Source of the DNA: an uncultured Gemmiger sp.
Lineage (GTDB): Bacteria > Bacillota > Clostridia > Oscillospirales > Ruminococcaceae
Assembly (NCBI GenBank): GCA_944388145.1
Contig: CALXHQ010000005.1
Location: 107,495 to 171,494 of the forward strand
Length of the DNA: 64,000 nucleotides
Direction: 5' to 3'
This document shows, piece after piece, positions 24,901-33,236 of this stretch. The first letter of the stretch is position 1; every line of letters starts with the position of its first letter. Below the pieces are notes generated by a model. That model ran no database searches and had not been told where the DNA came from. It worked only from the letters and a program-made list of their open reading frames with translations. A program made the position numbers and the translations under genes.

Positions 24901-25031
24901 TTCAAAACACGCGAAATCGTTTCCTTCCCTGTTCCGCTGCGGGCAGACAGGGGCAAAATGGCCTTTCTTTATTGTACCATCTTTTCCGCGCAGCGCAACA
25001 GCGCTGTATACCGGCGAACAGGCCGGGTTGT

Positions 25032-25090
25032 CCGATTTTGGGACCAAATCGGCCCAAACGGTGTCGCACAGCAAAAATCTGTGCTACAAT
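25032..25090 (+). promoter_or_regulatory. Promoter and inverted repeat upstream of the cysteine desulfidase gene
   Basis: CCGATTT/AAATCGG (25032-25038, 25046-25052) is a perfect inverted repeat with a 7-bp spacer. Downstream, TGC plus TACAAT (25085-25090) forms an extended -10, 32 bp before the ATG. The -35 region is poor, so the repeat may bind an activator or repressor. Confidence 0.45.
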
Positions 25091-25122
25091 AAACTCAATT
25101 TTACAGCCTGGGAGGGAAAGGA

Positions 25123-26400
25123 ATGGAGGAAAAAATTTACCGCGAATTCTGTGCCGTTCTGGCCGAGGAGCTGCAGCCCGCGATGGGCTGCACCGAGCCC
25201 ATTGCCGTGGCCTACTGCGCCGCGTTGGCCCGCCGGACGCTGGGCTGCCTGCCCGAGGAGGTGCAGGTCTACGCCAGCGCCAACATCATCAAGAATGTCA
25301 AGAGCGTGGTGGTGCCCAACACCGGCGGGCAGCGGGGTCTGACTGTCGCCGCGGCCGCGGGCATCGTGGCGGGCAATGCCGATGCCAAACTACAGGTACT
25401 GGCCGGCATCACGCCGGAACAGGTGGAGCAGATTGCCGCCTACGAAAAGAAAGGCATTGTGCATGTCCACCCCTCCGACCGGGATTACATTTTCGACATC
25501 CAGGTGCGGGCGGACGCCGGCGGGCACACCACCTTTGCCGAGATCGCCGGTTTCCACACAAACGTCATCCGGCTGGAGCGGGACGGCGAGGTCCTGCTCG
25601 ACCACCCCTATACCGAGGCAGGCCCCAAGCACACCACCGACCGCAGCTTGCTGACGGTGGAACGCATCGTTGAATTTGCAGACACCGTGAAGCTTGAGGA
25701 CGTACAGCCGGTGCTGCAGCGGCAGATCGACTGCAATACCGCCATTGCCAAAGAGGGCCTGCGCGGACAGTGGGGTGCCAACATCGGGCGGATTCTGCTG
25801 GAATCCTACGGCGATTCCACCCACAACCGGGCCAAGGCCTGGGCGGCGGCCGGCTCAGACGCCCGCATGAACGGCTGCGAACTGCCGGTGGTCATCAACT
25901 CGGGCAGCGGCAACCAGGGGCTGACCGCCTCGCTGCCGGTGATCATCTATGCCTGGGCACTGGGCGCGGCGCAGGAAGAATTGTACCGGGCGCTGGTGGT
26001 GTCCAATCTCGTGACCATCCACCTGAAAACCGGCATCGGCAGCCTGTCCGCCTACTGCGGCGCCACGGCGGCCGGCTGCGGCGCGGGGGCCGGTGTCTGT
26101 TACCTGCACGGAGGCCGCTACCGGGAGATCGCCCACACCATTGTCAACGCGGTGGCCATTGACTCGGGCATGATCTGCGACGGAGCCAAAGCCAGCTGTG
26201 CTGCCAAGATCGCCTCGGCTGTGGAGGCCGGCCTGCTGGGCTGGAAGATGCAGCAGCACCACAGCCAGTTTTACGGCGGCGATGGCATCGTGGTCAAGGG
26301 TGTGGAAAACACCATCCGCAACGTGGGGACCCTGGCCAGCGAGGGGATGCGGGAGACGGACCGTACCATCATCCGGCTGATGACCAGCGGGATGTGCTGA
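25123..26400 (+). CDS. L-cysteine desulfidase family protein (CdsB/CyuA type)
   Basis: 425 residues of the family that includes archaeal CdsB and bacterial CyuA/YhaM, [4Fe-4S] enzymes that split L-cysteine into sulfide, ammonia and pyruvate. Visible hallmarks are AMGCTEPIAVAY (iron-sulfur cysteine, about 20-31), PNTGGQRGLTVAAAAG, NSGSGNQGLTASLPV and CGAGAGVCYLHGG with DGAKASCAAK near the C-terminus, the last carrying the further cysteines. Serine dehydratase alpha subunits share part of the fold, but the N-terminal motif favours the desulfidase. GGGAGGGAAAGG precedes ATG 25123. Monocistronic; the next gene converges. Confidence 0.88.
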   Translation: MEEKIYREFCAVLAEELQPAMGCTEPIAVAYCAALARRTLGCLPEEVQVYASANIIKNVKSVVVPNTGGQRGLTVAAAAGIVAGNADAKLQVLAGITPEQVEQIAAYEKKGIVHVHPSDRDYIFDIQVRADAGGHTTFAEIAGFHTNVIRLERDGEVLLDHPYTEAGPKHTTDRSLLTVERIVEFADTVKLEDVQPVLQRQIDCNTAIAKEGLRGQWGANIGRILLESYGDSTHNRAKAWAAAGSDARMNGCELPVVINSGSGNQGLTASLPVIIYAWALGAAQEELYRALVVSNLVTIHLKTGIGSLSAYCGATAAGCGAGAGVCYLHGGRYREIAHTIVNAVAIDSGMICDGAKASCAAKIASAVEAGLLGWKMQQHHSQFYGGDGIVVKGVENTIRNVGTLASEGMRETDRTIIRLMTSGMC

Positions 26401-26532
26401 CACCACCGCGCCCGGTCCGCAGAATTGCCGAGGGGACAGCCACTGCGCATGGCAATGTCCCCCTCAGGCGGGATCTGAGCCGGGCGCACAGCGCTCAGCA
26501 CAGCGGAGAGAAAATGCGCAGTACCCCCTCGG

Positions 26533-27990
26533 TCAGGAAGCTGCGCAGGGTGTGGTGCGCACATTCTCGCCCAGCTTTCTCTCCAGGCACTGCTCCTGTG
26601 TGGCGAGGAAATCCGCCTTGATGTCGTCCAGCAGCGATGCCTTGTAGAACAGAGCGTTGTTTTCAAAGTGCAAAAACAGGCTGCGGTAATCCAGATTGAC
26701 AGTACCCACCGTGCCCACCACATCGTCGATCACGCAGCCCTTGGCGTGGACAAAGCCGGGGATGTACTCATAAATTTTGACACCGGCCTCCAGCAGCGGC
26801 GGGTAAAAGCTTTGGGACATGCGGAACACCAGTTTTTTGTCCGGGATACCCGGCATAAGGATGCGCACATCCACACCCCGCTTTGCTGCACGGACAAAGG
26901 CCTCCATCAGTGAGCTGCCCAGCATCAGGTAGGGTGTGATAAAGTAGGCATATCGCTCCGCCTGGGAGAGCAGCTCAATATACAGCTCGTTGCTGGCGGC
27001 CTGGCTGCGCAGAGGCGAGTCGTAGTAGCTCAGCACCCAGCCGTCCGGGACCTCGGGCCGGGGGTGGGGCCAGGGCTTTGGCACCGGCTGCGGATCACCG
27101 GAAAAGGCGTTCCAGAACTCGGTGAACATGCGGGTGTAGTTTTCCACCGCAGGGCCTTTCAGCATCAGGCCGTAATCCTTCCAGTGGCCGTACTTAACCA
27201 CCCGGTTGATGTACTCATCCGCCAGGTTGATCCCGCCGGTAAAAGCCACCCGGCCGTCAATGATGGTCATTTTGCGGTGATCCCGGTAATTCAGCGTGCC
27301 TTTCAGGAACAACAGCGGGTTGAAGGCGGCGCAGTGAATGCCCGCCTGCTGCAATTTCCAGGCGTCGCCGCCGTTGTAGGTGGAGATACTGCCCAGATCA
27401 TCGTAGAGCACCCGCACGTCCACCCCCTGGGCCGCTTTGCGGCGGAGGATCTCCACAAACGAGTCCCACAAAACGCCCCGGTCGATGATGAAATACTCGA
27501 TGAAGATATAGTGCTCAGCCTGTTCCAGCTCCCGCAGCATCACCGGGTAAACGTCGTCCCCCAGCGGATAGAATTTGGCCTCGGCATTGGGCTGCAGTGC
27601 TGCGCCGGCGATGCCCTCGATATAGGCAAAAGTCTGGGCCAGACGGGGCCCGGCCTGCGGCGGGGCGGTTCCGGGCGCGGGCGTTTCGGCGGCCTGCACC
27701 GCCTCCAGCTTTTTGCGCAGCGGCCGGGTGGTGCGCTTGTCACCGAACATCAGATACAAAAATGCCCCCGGCAGCGGGAAGGTCAAAATAACCAGCAGCC
27801 ACAGAATCTTGTAGGTGGGCTCCTCCAGCTTGGTGATGAGATAGAGCACAAACAACAGCGCCAGCACCGACAGCATCAGATTGATCACCGCCGCCCAGGG
27901 CGCCAGCCAATTGGCCAGCAACAGCAGCCAGACCACCTGCAGCGCCACCGCCGGCACCGCCACCAGCACACGGGTCAAAATTCTGCGCAC
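26533..27990 (-). CDS. cls: Cardiolipin synthase (phospholipase D family)
   Basis: 485 residues. Two N-terminal membrane helices (about 8-30 and 35-60) are followed by two phospholipase-D HKD motifs: HRKMTIIDGR in the first half and HAKGCVIDD in the second. The enzyme condenses two phosphatidylglycerols to cardiolipin at the inner membrane face. The start is GTG at 27990 with AAGGGGGAG 6 nt upstream. A minus-strand promoter, TTGTGT (28046-28051), 17 bp, TATGAT (28023-28028), lies just ahead. Stand-alone gene. Confidence 0.94.
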   Translation of the reverse strand: MRRILTRVLVAVPAVALQVVWLLLLANWLAPWAAVINLMLSVLALLFVLYLITKLEEPTYKILWLLVILTFPLPGAFLYLMFGDKRTTRPLRKKLEAVQAAETPAPGTAPPQAGPRLAQTFAYIEGIAGAALQPNAEAKFYPLGDDVYPVMLRELEQAEHYIFIEYFIIDRGVLWDSFVEILRRKAAQGVDVRVLYDDLGSISTYNGGDAWKLQQAGIHCAAFNPLLFLKGTLNYRDHRKMTIIDGRVAFTGGINLADEYINRVVKYGHWKDYGLMLKGPAVENYTRMFTEFWNAFSGDPQPVPKPWPHPRPEVPDGWVLSYYDSPLRSQAASNELYIELLSQAERYAYFITPYLMLGSSLMEAFVRAAKRGVDVRILMPGIPDKKLVFRMSQSFYPPLLEAGVKIYEYIPGFVHAKGCVIDDVVGTVGTVNLDYRSLFLHFENNALFYKASLLDDIKADFLATQEQCLERKLGENVRTTPCAAS

Positions 27991-28022
27991 AGCGACTCCC
28001 CCTTGTCACAGTTGTTACCCGT

Positions 28023-28051
28023 ATCATACCATGGCAGACCGCCGCACACAA
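28023..28051 (-). promoter_or_regulatory. Promoter candidate for cls
   Basis: Minus strand TTGTGT (28046-28051), 17-bp spacer, TATGAT (28023-28028), about 30 bp before the GTG start. Confidence 0.5.
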
Positions 28052-28113
28052 GGAAAATGCAGAAACCGGTCGATTTTTCTTGCAGGCTCTGCCCTGCCCG
28101 CTCGGGCGGCAGC

Positions 28114-28157
28114 AAAAAACCGCAGGCCCCGGCAAGTTCCGGCAGCCTGCGTTTTTT
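28114..28157. terminator. Terminator ending the SLC13/esterase/dehydratase/reductase operon
   Basis: CGCAGGC (28121-28127) pairs with GCCTGCG (28145-28151) around an inner CCGG/CCGG helix, flanked by six As on the left and six Ts on the right, so it can work in both directions. Confidence 0.8.
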
Positions 28158-28174
28158 GTATTTGTCAGGAGGGC

Positions 28175-30121
28175 TCAAATATCCAGGGCGGCATGATAGC
28201 CCTGGTACACGGCGTTTGTAATGTTGGAGACGCGGACGCAGTCGCCGATCTCCCGCACCCAGGGGGCGCAGCCGCGCAGGGCGTCCACATCGGCCCGGTT
28301 GGACCGCTGGCCCACCGCGCAGATGACTGTCTTGCCGGGGATCAGCACCTCGGCGCCGGTCTCGTCCCGGCAGACCAGGCCCTCGCCGGTGACACGAAGG
28401 CCGGCGTGCTTCAGGTGGACGGTGGTATACTTGTCCACCATCTGCATCAGGATGGGGCGGTGGCGGATGTTGCAGTCCACCGCCAGCTGGTCGCGCATCT
28501 CCACCAGGTGAACGGTCTTGCCCTCCATGCCCAGGTGGACGGCGCACTCGCAGCCGGCCAGGCCGCCGCCCAGCACCACCACGCTGTCCCCCACCTTGTC
28601 CTTCTCCTTGTAGTAGTTGTTCACAACCACCACATTGTCGCCATGGATACCGGGCAGGTTGGGCACGATGGGAGTGCTGCCGGTGGCCAGGATCAGGGCC
28701 TCCGGGGCAAGCTGCTCCAGCAGTTCGGGGGTGGCAGCGGTGTTCAGTCGAACCTCCACGCCGGCCAGCTCCATCTGGCGGGCCAGCGTCAGGCCCAGGC
28801 GGTACATCTCGTACTTGAAGGGCAGGGCCTGCTCACTCTTGAGGATGCCGCCCAGCTCGCCGGTCTTTTCCAGCAGGATGACGGTGTGGCCGCGCTGTGC
28901 CGCGGTGAGGGCAGCCTTCATACCGCCGACGCCGCCGCCCACCACCACGACCCGCTTTTTGCGGGCAGCAGGCAGCACCTCGGTGCCCTCGATCTCCCGG
29001 CCAATCAGCGGGTTGACGGTGCAGCGGCGGGTGCCGGTGGTGGGGCGCTCGGCCATGCAGGTGAAGCAGCGCAGGCAGTGGACGATCTCGTCGTCGCGGC
29101 CGGCGACCACCTTGTTGGGCAGCTCGGGGTCGGCCAGCAGGGCACGGGCCATCTCCACCACATCGGCTTTACCGGAAGCGAGGATCTCCTCCATCTGTTC
29201 GGGGTCGTTCAGCGCGCCGATGGTGGCCACCGGCTTGGAGACATGCTTTTTGATCTTGGCCGCCAGCCAGACATTGTCGCCGTGGGGGGCGAACATGGGC
29301 AGATGGGTGCGGAAAAAGCCGAACTGATAGGATCCGGCGGAGACGTGGATCAGATCCACCAGATCCTCCACACCCTGGGCGATGCGGATTCCCTCCTCAA
29401 TGTCGTAGCCGCCCTCAAAAAACTCGGCGCCGCTCATGCGGAACTCGATGGGGAAGCCCGGTCCGACGGCGTCCCGCACCGACTGCAGCACCCGCCGGGC
29501 AAAGCGGAGGCGGTTTTCCAAACTGCCGCCGTACTCGTCGGTGCGATGGTTGAAGGCCGGCGACAGGAATTGGTTGACCAGCCAGCCGTGGCCGCCGTGG
29601 ACCATGACCATCTGGAAGCCCGCCCGCTTGGCCAGAGCGGCGGTCTCGCCGTAGGCTTTGACGATATCGTCGATCTGCCCGGCGGTCAGCGCCTTGACGG
29701 GAATGCCGTCGGGGCGCACCCAGTCGCTGGGGCCATACTGGGTCAGGCCCTTTTTCTTGTCCTTGTCGATCAGATAGGTGCCGGCATACTGGCCGGAGTG
29801 GCTCAGCTCCACGCTGGGCACCGCGCCGTGGCGGGCGATGGCATCGGCCACAAAGGTCCAGCTGGACAGGCTTCCGGGGGTGTGCAGGTCCAGGTGGAAC
29901 ATATGGCTGGCGTCTGTCTGGGGGTGGACCACCAGTTCGCTGGCGGTGACCGCCGCCGCGCCGCCCTTGGCGCGCAGTTCGTAGAAGCCAGGGGTGCGGG
30001 GGCCGACGCAGCAGTCGGCGGTGATATCGGTGCCGCCCATGGGGGCGCTGAACATGCGGTTGCGGAACACCACGCGGCCCAGCGTGATGGGCGCGCAGAG
30101 ATGGGGGTACTTACGGTTCAT
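28175..30121 (-). CDS. NADH:flavin oxidoreductase of the 2,4-dienoyl-CoA/2-enoate reductase type
   Basis: 648 residues with three parts: an FMN-binding TIM barrel (1-360), a [4Fe-4S] cluster motif (CLRCFTCMAE ... RRCTVNP, about 345-370) and FAD plus NAD(P) Rossmann units (VVVVGGGVGGMKAALTA and VVVLGGGLAGCECAVHL). Relatives (FadH, FldZ, BaiCD/BaiH) reduce C=C bonds of dienoyl-CoA, cinnamates or bile acids. In the barrel, HGGHGWLVNQFLSP has Trp where FadH-type enzymes have the proton-donating Tyr. ATG at 30121 follows AAAGGAGA. It is the last gene of a four-gene operon, and context suggests reduction of an unsaturated acid released by the esterase. Confidence 0.9.
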   Translation of the reverse strand: MNRKYPHLCAPITLGRVVFRNRMFSAPMGGTDITADCCVGPRTPGFYELRAKGGAAAVTASELVVHPQTDASHMFHLDLHTPGSLSSWTFVADAIARHGAVPSVELSHSGQYAGTYLIDKDKKKGLTQYGPSDWVRPDGIPVKALTAGQIDDIVKAYGETAALAKRAGFQMVMVHGGHGWLVNQFLSPAFNHRTDEYGGSLENRLRFARRVLQSVRDAVGPGFPIEFRMSGAEFFEGGYDIEEGIRIAQGVEDLVDLIHVSAGSYQFGFFRTHLPMFAPHGDNVWLAAKIKKHVSKPVATIGALNDPEQMEEILASGKADVVEMARALLADPELPNKVVAGRDDEIVHCLRCFTCMAERPTTGTRRCTVNPLIGREIEGTEVLPAARKKRVVVVGGGVGGMKAALTAAQRGHTVILLEKTGELGGILKSEQALPFKYEMYRLGLTLARQMELAGVEVRLNTAATPELLEQLAPEALILATGSTPIVPNLPGIHGDNVVVVNNYYKEKDKVGDSVVVLGGGLAGCECAVHLGMEGKTVHLVEMRDQLAVDCNIRHRPILMQMVDKYTTVHLKHAGLRVTGEGLVCRDETGAEVLIPGKTVICAVGQRSNRADVDALRGCAPWVREIGDCVRVSNITNAVYQGYHAALDI

Positions 30122-30193
30122 ACAGCAATATTTCTCCTTTCTGATACCAAATTGCCCGCGGCTACGGGCCAAAAGCGGACGGCTGCGGCAGGC

Positions 30194-31339
30194 TTACCAG
30201 TCCTTCACGGCGCCGTCCAGCGCACGGGGGGCTTCGTTACTGCTGCGGTCCTTCGGCGGGTAAAGTTCTGTTACATTGTCCGCCAGCTCCACGCCGATGC
30301 CCGGAGCCTCCGGGATGGCCATGAACCCGTCGGCAAAAGCCAGCGGCTGCTTGACCATGGCATCCTCGCTGCCGTTCAGGCAGAAGCCGGGCAGCTCCTG
30401 GATGCCCAAATTCGGGATGCTGGCGCAGAGTTGCAGGCAGGCCGCCGTGGACACCGGGCCCAGCGGATTGTGGGGGATCACCTGCACATCGTGCGCCTCG
30501 GCCAGGGCGCAGATCTTTTTTGCAGTGGTGATGCCGCCCACGGCGCAGACGTCCGGCCGGACAAACTGTGCGCCGTGCCGGTCCAGCAGCATGGCAAACT
30601 CCCGCAGGTTAGCAAACCGCTCGCCGGTGGCGATGGGCACCCCCACCCGGGCGGCCACCTGGGCCATGGTGTCGATGTTGTCCGGCGGCACCGGGTCCTC
30701 CAACACCAGGGGGTGATACGGTTCCACCGCCCGGCCAAAAGCGACGGCATCGGGCAGGGTCATGCCCCGGTGCGCTTCCAGGATCAGGTCAAAACGATCC
30801 CCCACGGCCTGGCGGATGCGGCGGACCTTCTCCACCTCGTCGGTCAGGCGCCCGGTGCCGAACTCGTCGCTGCGGCCGGAAGAATGGATCGGACCATTGA
30901 CAAAGACCTTGGCGGCGGTAAAGCCCTGTTTTTGCAGCGCGCGGTACCCCGCGCAGAGAGCGTCCGGATCTTCCTGCTTTTCCATGACCGAGGCGTAGAC
31001 CCGCACCCGGTCCCTTGTTTTGCCGCCCAGCAGCTCATACACCGGCACGCCCAGCGCCTTGCCCTTGATGTCCCACAGGGCAATGTCAATGGCGGACAGC
31101 GCGCTCATGATGACCGAGCCGCGGAAATACTGGGCGCGGTAAAGGTTCTGGCCGATGTCCTCGATGCGGAAGGGGTCGCGGCCGATCAGCCAGGGCCGGA
31201 ACTTTTCGATGGCCGCGGCGGTGGCGGACAGGAACGCCCAATTGCCGGCCTCGCCCAGGCCGACGATCCCCGCATCGGTGTAAATGTGGACAAACAGATA
31301 GTGTTTGGCGTGGATCAGCTTGAGATCGGTGATTTTCAT
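30194..31339 (-). CDS. Enolase-superfamily (mandelate racemase/muconate lactonizing type) dehydratase
   Basis: 381 residues: N-terminal capping domain (1-120) and TIM barrel. Metal-ligand positions read E in LILEAHRG, E in LVLEDPV and E in IATGERF, with a catalytic-type histidine in IPHNPLGPVS and glutamate in GIQELPG. This arrangement resembles galactonate dehydratase, where a His next to the first ligand and the HNPLGP histidine do the chemistry. It would dehydrate a sugar acid or polyhydroxy acid. ATG 31339 follows AAGGAGAA. It lies in an operon with a transporter, an esterase and an ene-reductase, so the acid may be quinate-like or an aldonate freed from an ester. That is inference. Confidence 0.85.
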   Translation of the reverse strand: MKITDLKLIHAKHYLFVHIYTDAGIVGLGEAGNWAFLSATAAAIEKFRPWLIGRDPFRIEDIGQNLYRAQYFRGSVIMSALSAIDIALWDIKGKALGVPVYELLGGKTRDRVRVYASVMEKQEDPDALCAGYRALQKQGFTAAKVFVNGPIHSSGRSDEFGTGRLTDEVEKVRRIRQAVGDRFDLILEAHRGMTLPDAVAFGRAVEPYHPLVLEDPVPPDNIDTMAQVAARVGVPIATGERFANLREFAMLLDRHGAQFVRPDVCAVGGITTAKKICALAEAHDVQVIPHNPLGPVSTAACLQLCASIPNLGIQELPGFCLNGSEDAMVKQPLAFADGFMAIPEAPGIGVELADNVTELYPPKDRSSNEAPRALDGAVKDW

Positions 31340-31384
31340 AAAAGGTTCTCCTTGAGAAGAGGCCGCGCAGTGTTTTTTTCCTGA

Positions 31385-31428
31385 TACCGGTTTGTGCCGC
31401 CGCAGGCCTGCGGCGGCACAAACCGGTA
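31385..31428. repeat. Perfect 44-bp palindrome between operon genes
   Basis: Two 22-bp arms (31385-31406 and 31407-31428) are exact reverse complements with no spacer. It sits between the esterase and dehydratase genes of one operon, with no T-run on either strand. It could be an mRNA-processing or stabilising hairpin, a protein-binding site, or a relic of an inverted duplication. Confidence 0.85.
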
Positions 31429-31478
31429 AACGAGAGAATACATCCGCGCAGAATACGCGCTATGGGAGGATGGTATGG

Positions 31479-33203
31479 TCAGATGGCGGGCCTGCCCATG
31501 TACAGCAGGGTTCCGTCCTGCGCGCGGGAGAAGCGGGACAGGAACAGGTCATAGCTGGCCCAGCTCTCGCCGGGGTAGTTGGCGTGGGACATATCCCGCA
31601 CGGTGCCCACCGTCAGCATGGGCACCTTGTTGGCGTTGAGATAGACATAGTAGCTGATCTCGCCGCAGGTGTAGCGCAGCGGGGTGGTGTCCAGCCCGTA
31701 CAGCTTCATCAGGTTTTTCAGGAAGGCGGCAATATCATGGGCGGCGTGGTATTCCAGCTCGCCGTGTTCCAGATCAGCGCACAGCCAGTCCTTCTCGCCA
31801 AACAGGAAGAAGTAGGGCACCGCCGGATCGATGGCTTCGGGCAGCTGCAGCTCGTGGTCGGGGTCCACCAGGGCCGACCAGGGGGCCACCGCTGCAAAGA
31901 CCTTGGGCGCGCTGATGGCCAGGGTGGAGGTCATCATGCCACCGCTGGACTGGCCGCAGGCGTACACGCGGGAACTGTCGATATTATAGCGGCTCTTGGC
32001 GTCGTCGATGATGGCCAGCACAAACTTGACATCGTCGATCTTTTTGCCCTCGTATTCGCCGTTCCACAAAAGCAGATTGCGCAGGGCGCCGGGGCGCTGC
32101 TGGTGCACGCCTGCCTCGGGGAACAGAACGATAAAGTCCCGTTCCTCGGCCACACGGCTCATACCGGACAGGCTGATGAAGCTCTCGGCTGTGCCGCCGC
32201 GGCCATGCATACAGACCACCAGCGGCACCGGACGGTCCAGCGTTTTGACCCGGTCAGGCACATACTCGTACCAGGTGCGGGTCCAGCCGTCCAGCTCCAT
32301 AGTGCGGCGGACAAAGCCGTAGGCCTCGGGGTCGATGCGGTTGCGCAGCGCCTTGGTGCCAAAGCAGCGGTGACGGCAGGCCTTGCTCAGATACGCCCAC
32401 ACGGCGTCCAGCAGCGGTTCTTCCAGCGTGCCGCTGTACCCGTTTGTAACGCGCACCTGGGCGATCTTTTCCTCGTTGATCTGGCCTTTTTTGCAGACCG
32501 TCCGGGGGAAATAGATCTCATCCGCCCACTGGTTGGCGAAGGGCTCACCGTCGGCGTCGTTCATCGCCTTCCAGTAGGCACAGACGTCGGCGTTGGCGCC
32601 GGAGTTTTGGCCCCAGGCCATCCAGACCGGTACCTGCACCTTGGCGGCGGAGATGACCAGCTCGGTCTTGCCGGTGTTCTCGCCGCCGGCAGTGGTGTCG
32701 GTGTTGAGCAGAGCCGCCGGGTCCAGGTTGCCAAAGGTGGCAAGGCCCGACCACTCGCTGCTCATCTTCATCACCGCCTGCTGGGCCACGGTGGCGCCGC
32801 CGTCCACGCCCAGAGCGTAAATATTGTCCTGCATAATCACATAGCCGCGGCGGCCATTGATCTGCACATAGACCCGGTTCATGTAGTCGGCGTCGGTACC
32901 GTCCAGTTTCCAGCCGCCCTGACCGGGGATCAGGATGTGCAGGAACAGGTCGTGTTCCTGAGCAAACCGGACCCAGGGGCTGGTTTCCAGGTAGTCCAGC
33001 ACCGGCACATCGTCGGGCGGGGCCACCACCAGGCAGGGCCGGTTGTAGGCAAGGCCCGGCTTCAGGTAGGTGTAAAAGCTGCGGGTCTGGCCGTTCACCT
33101 CCACCGGCTCCTGGAACAGGCCGGTGACCAGGCAGCGGCGGGGTTCGGCGTGATCCACCTCAAAAATGCTCATATCCTTGGGGAAGGATTTGACTTCCAG
33201 CAT
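31479..33203 (-). CDS. Two-domain alpha/beta-hydrolase, probable carboxylic-ester hydrolase
   Basis: 574 residues. The C-terminal half is a complete esterase domain of the polyhydroxybutyrate-depolymerase/feruloyl-esterase-like kind: oxyanion stretch VVCMHGRGGTAES, nucleophile in ACGQSSGGM (serine about 420), acid in FLFGEKDW and histidine in DMSHANYPGES. The N-terminal 250 residues look like a degenerate copy of the same fold (LVVAPPDDVP, FLHILIPGQGGW, VDGGATVAQQAV) without a nucleophile serine. No signal peptide, so it acts on an imported ester. ATG at 33203; 33 bp behind the transporter gene. A substrate such as a phenolic acid ester is suggested by neighbours only. Confidence 0.8.
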   Translation of the reverse strand: MLEVKSFPKDMSIFEVDHAEPRRCLVTGLFQEPVEVNGQTRSFYTYLKPGLAYNRPCLVVAPPDDVPVLDYLETSPWVRFAQEHDLFLHILIPGQGGWKLDGTDADYMNRVYVQINGRRGYVIMQDNIYALGVDGGATVAQQAVMKMSSEWSGLATFGNLDPAALLNTDTTAGGENTGKTELVISAAKVQVPVWMAWGQNSGANADVCAYWKAMNDADGEPFANQWADEIYFPRTVCKKGQINEEKIAQVRVTNGYSGTLEEPLLDAVWAYLSKACRHRCFGTKALRNRIDPEAYGFVRRTMELDGWTRTWYEYVPDRVKTLDRPVPLVVCMHGRGGTAESFISLSGMSRVAEERDFIVLFPEAGVHQQRPGALRNLLLWNGEYEGKKIDDVKFVLAIIDDAKSRYNIDSSRVYACGQSSGGMMTSTLAISAPKVFAAVAPWSALVDPDHELQLPEAIDPAVPYFFLFGEKDWLCADLEHGELEYHAAHDIAAFLKNLMKLYGLDTTPLRYTCGEISYYVYLNANKVPMLTVGTVRDMSHANYPGESWASYDLFLSRFSRAQDGTLLYMGRPAI

Positions 33204-33236
33204 GGTTGTGTTTGCCTCCTTGTTTGCAAAACGGGG

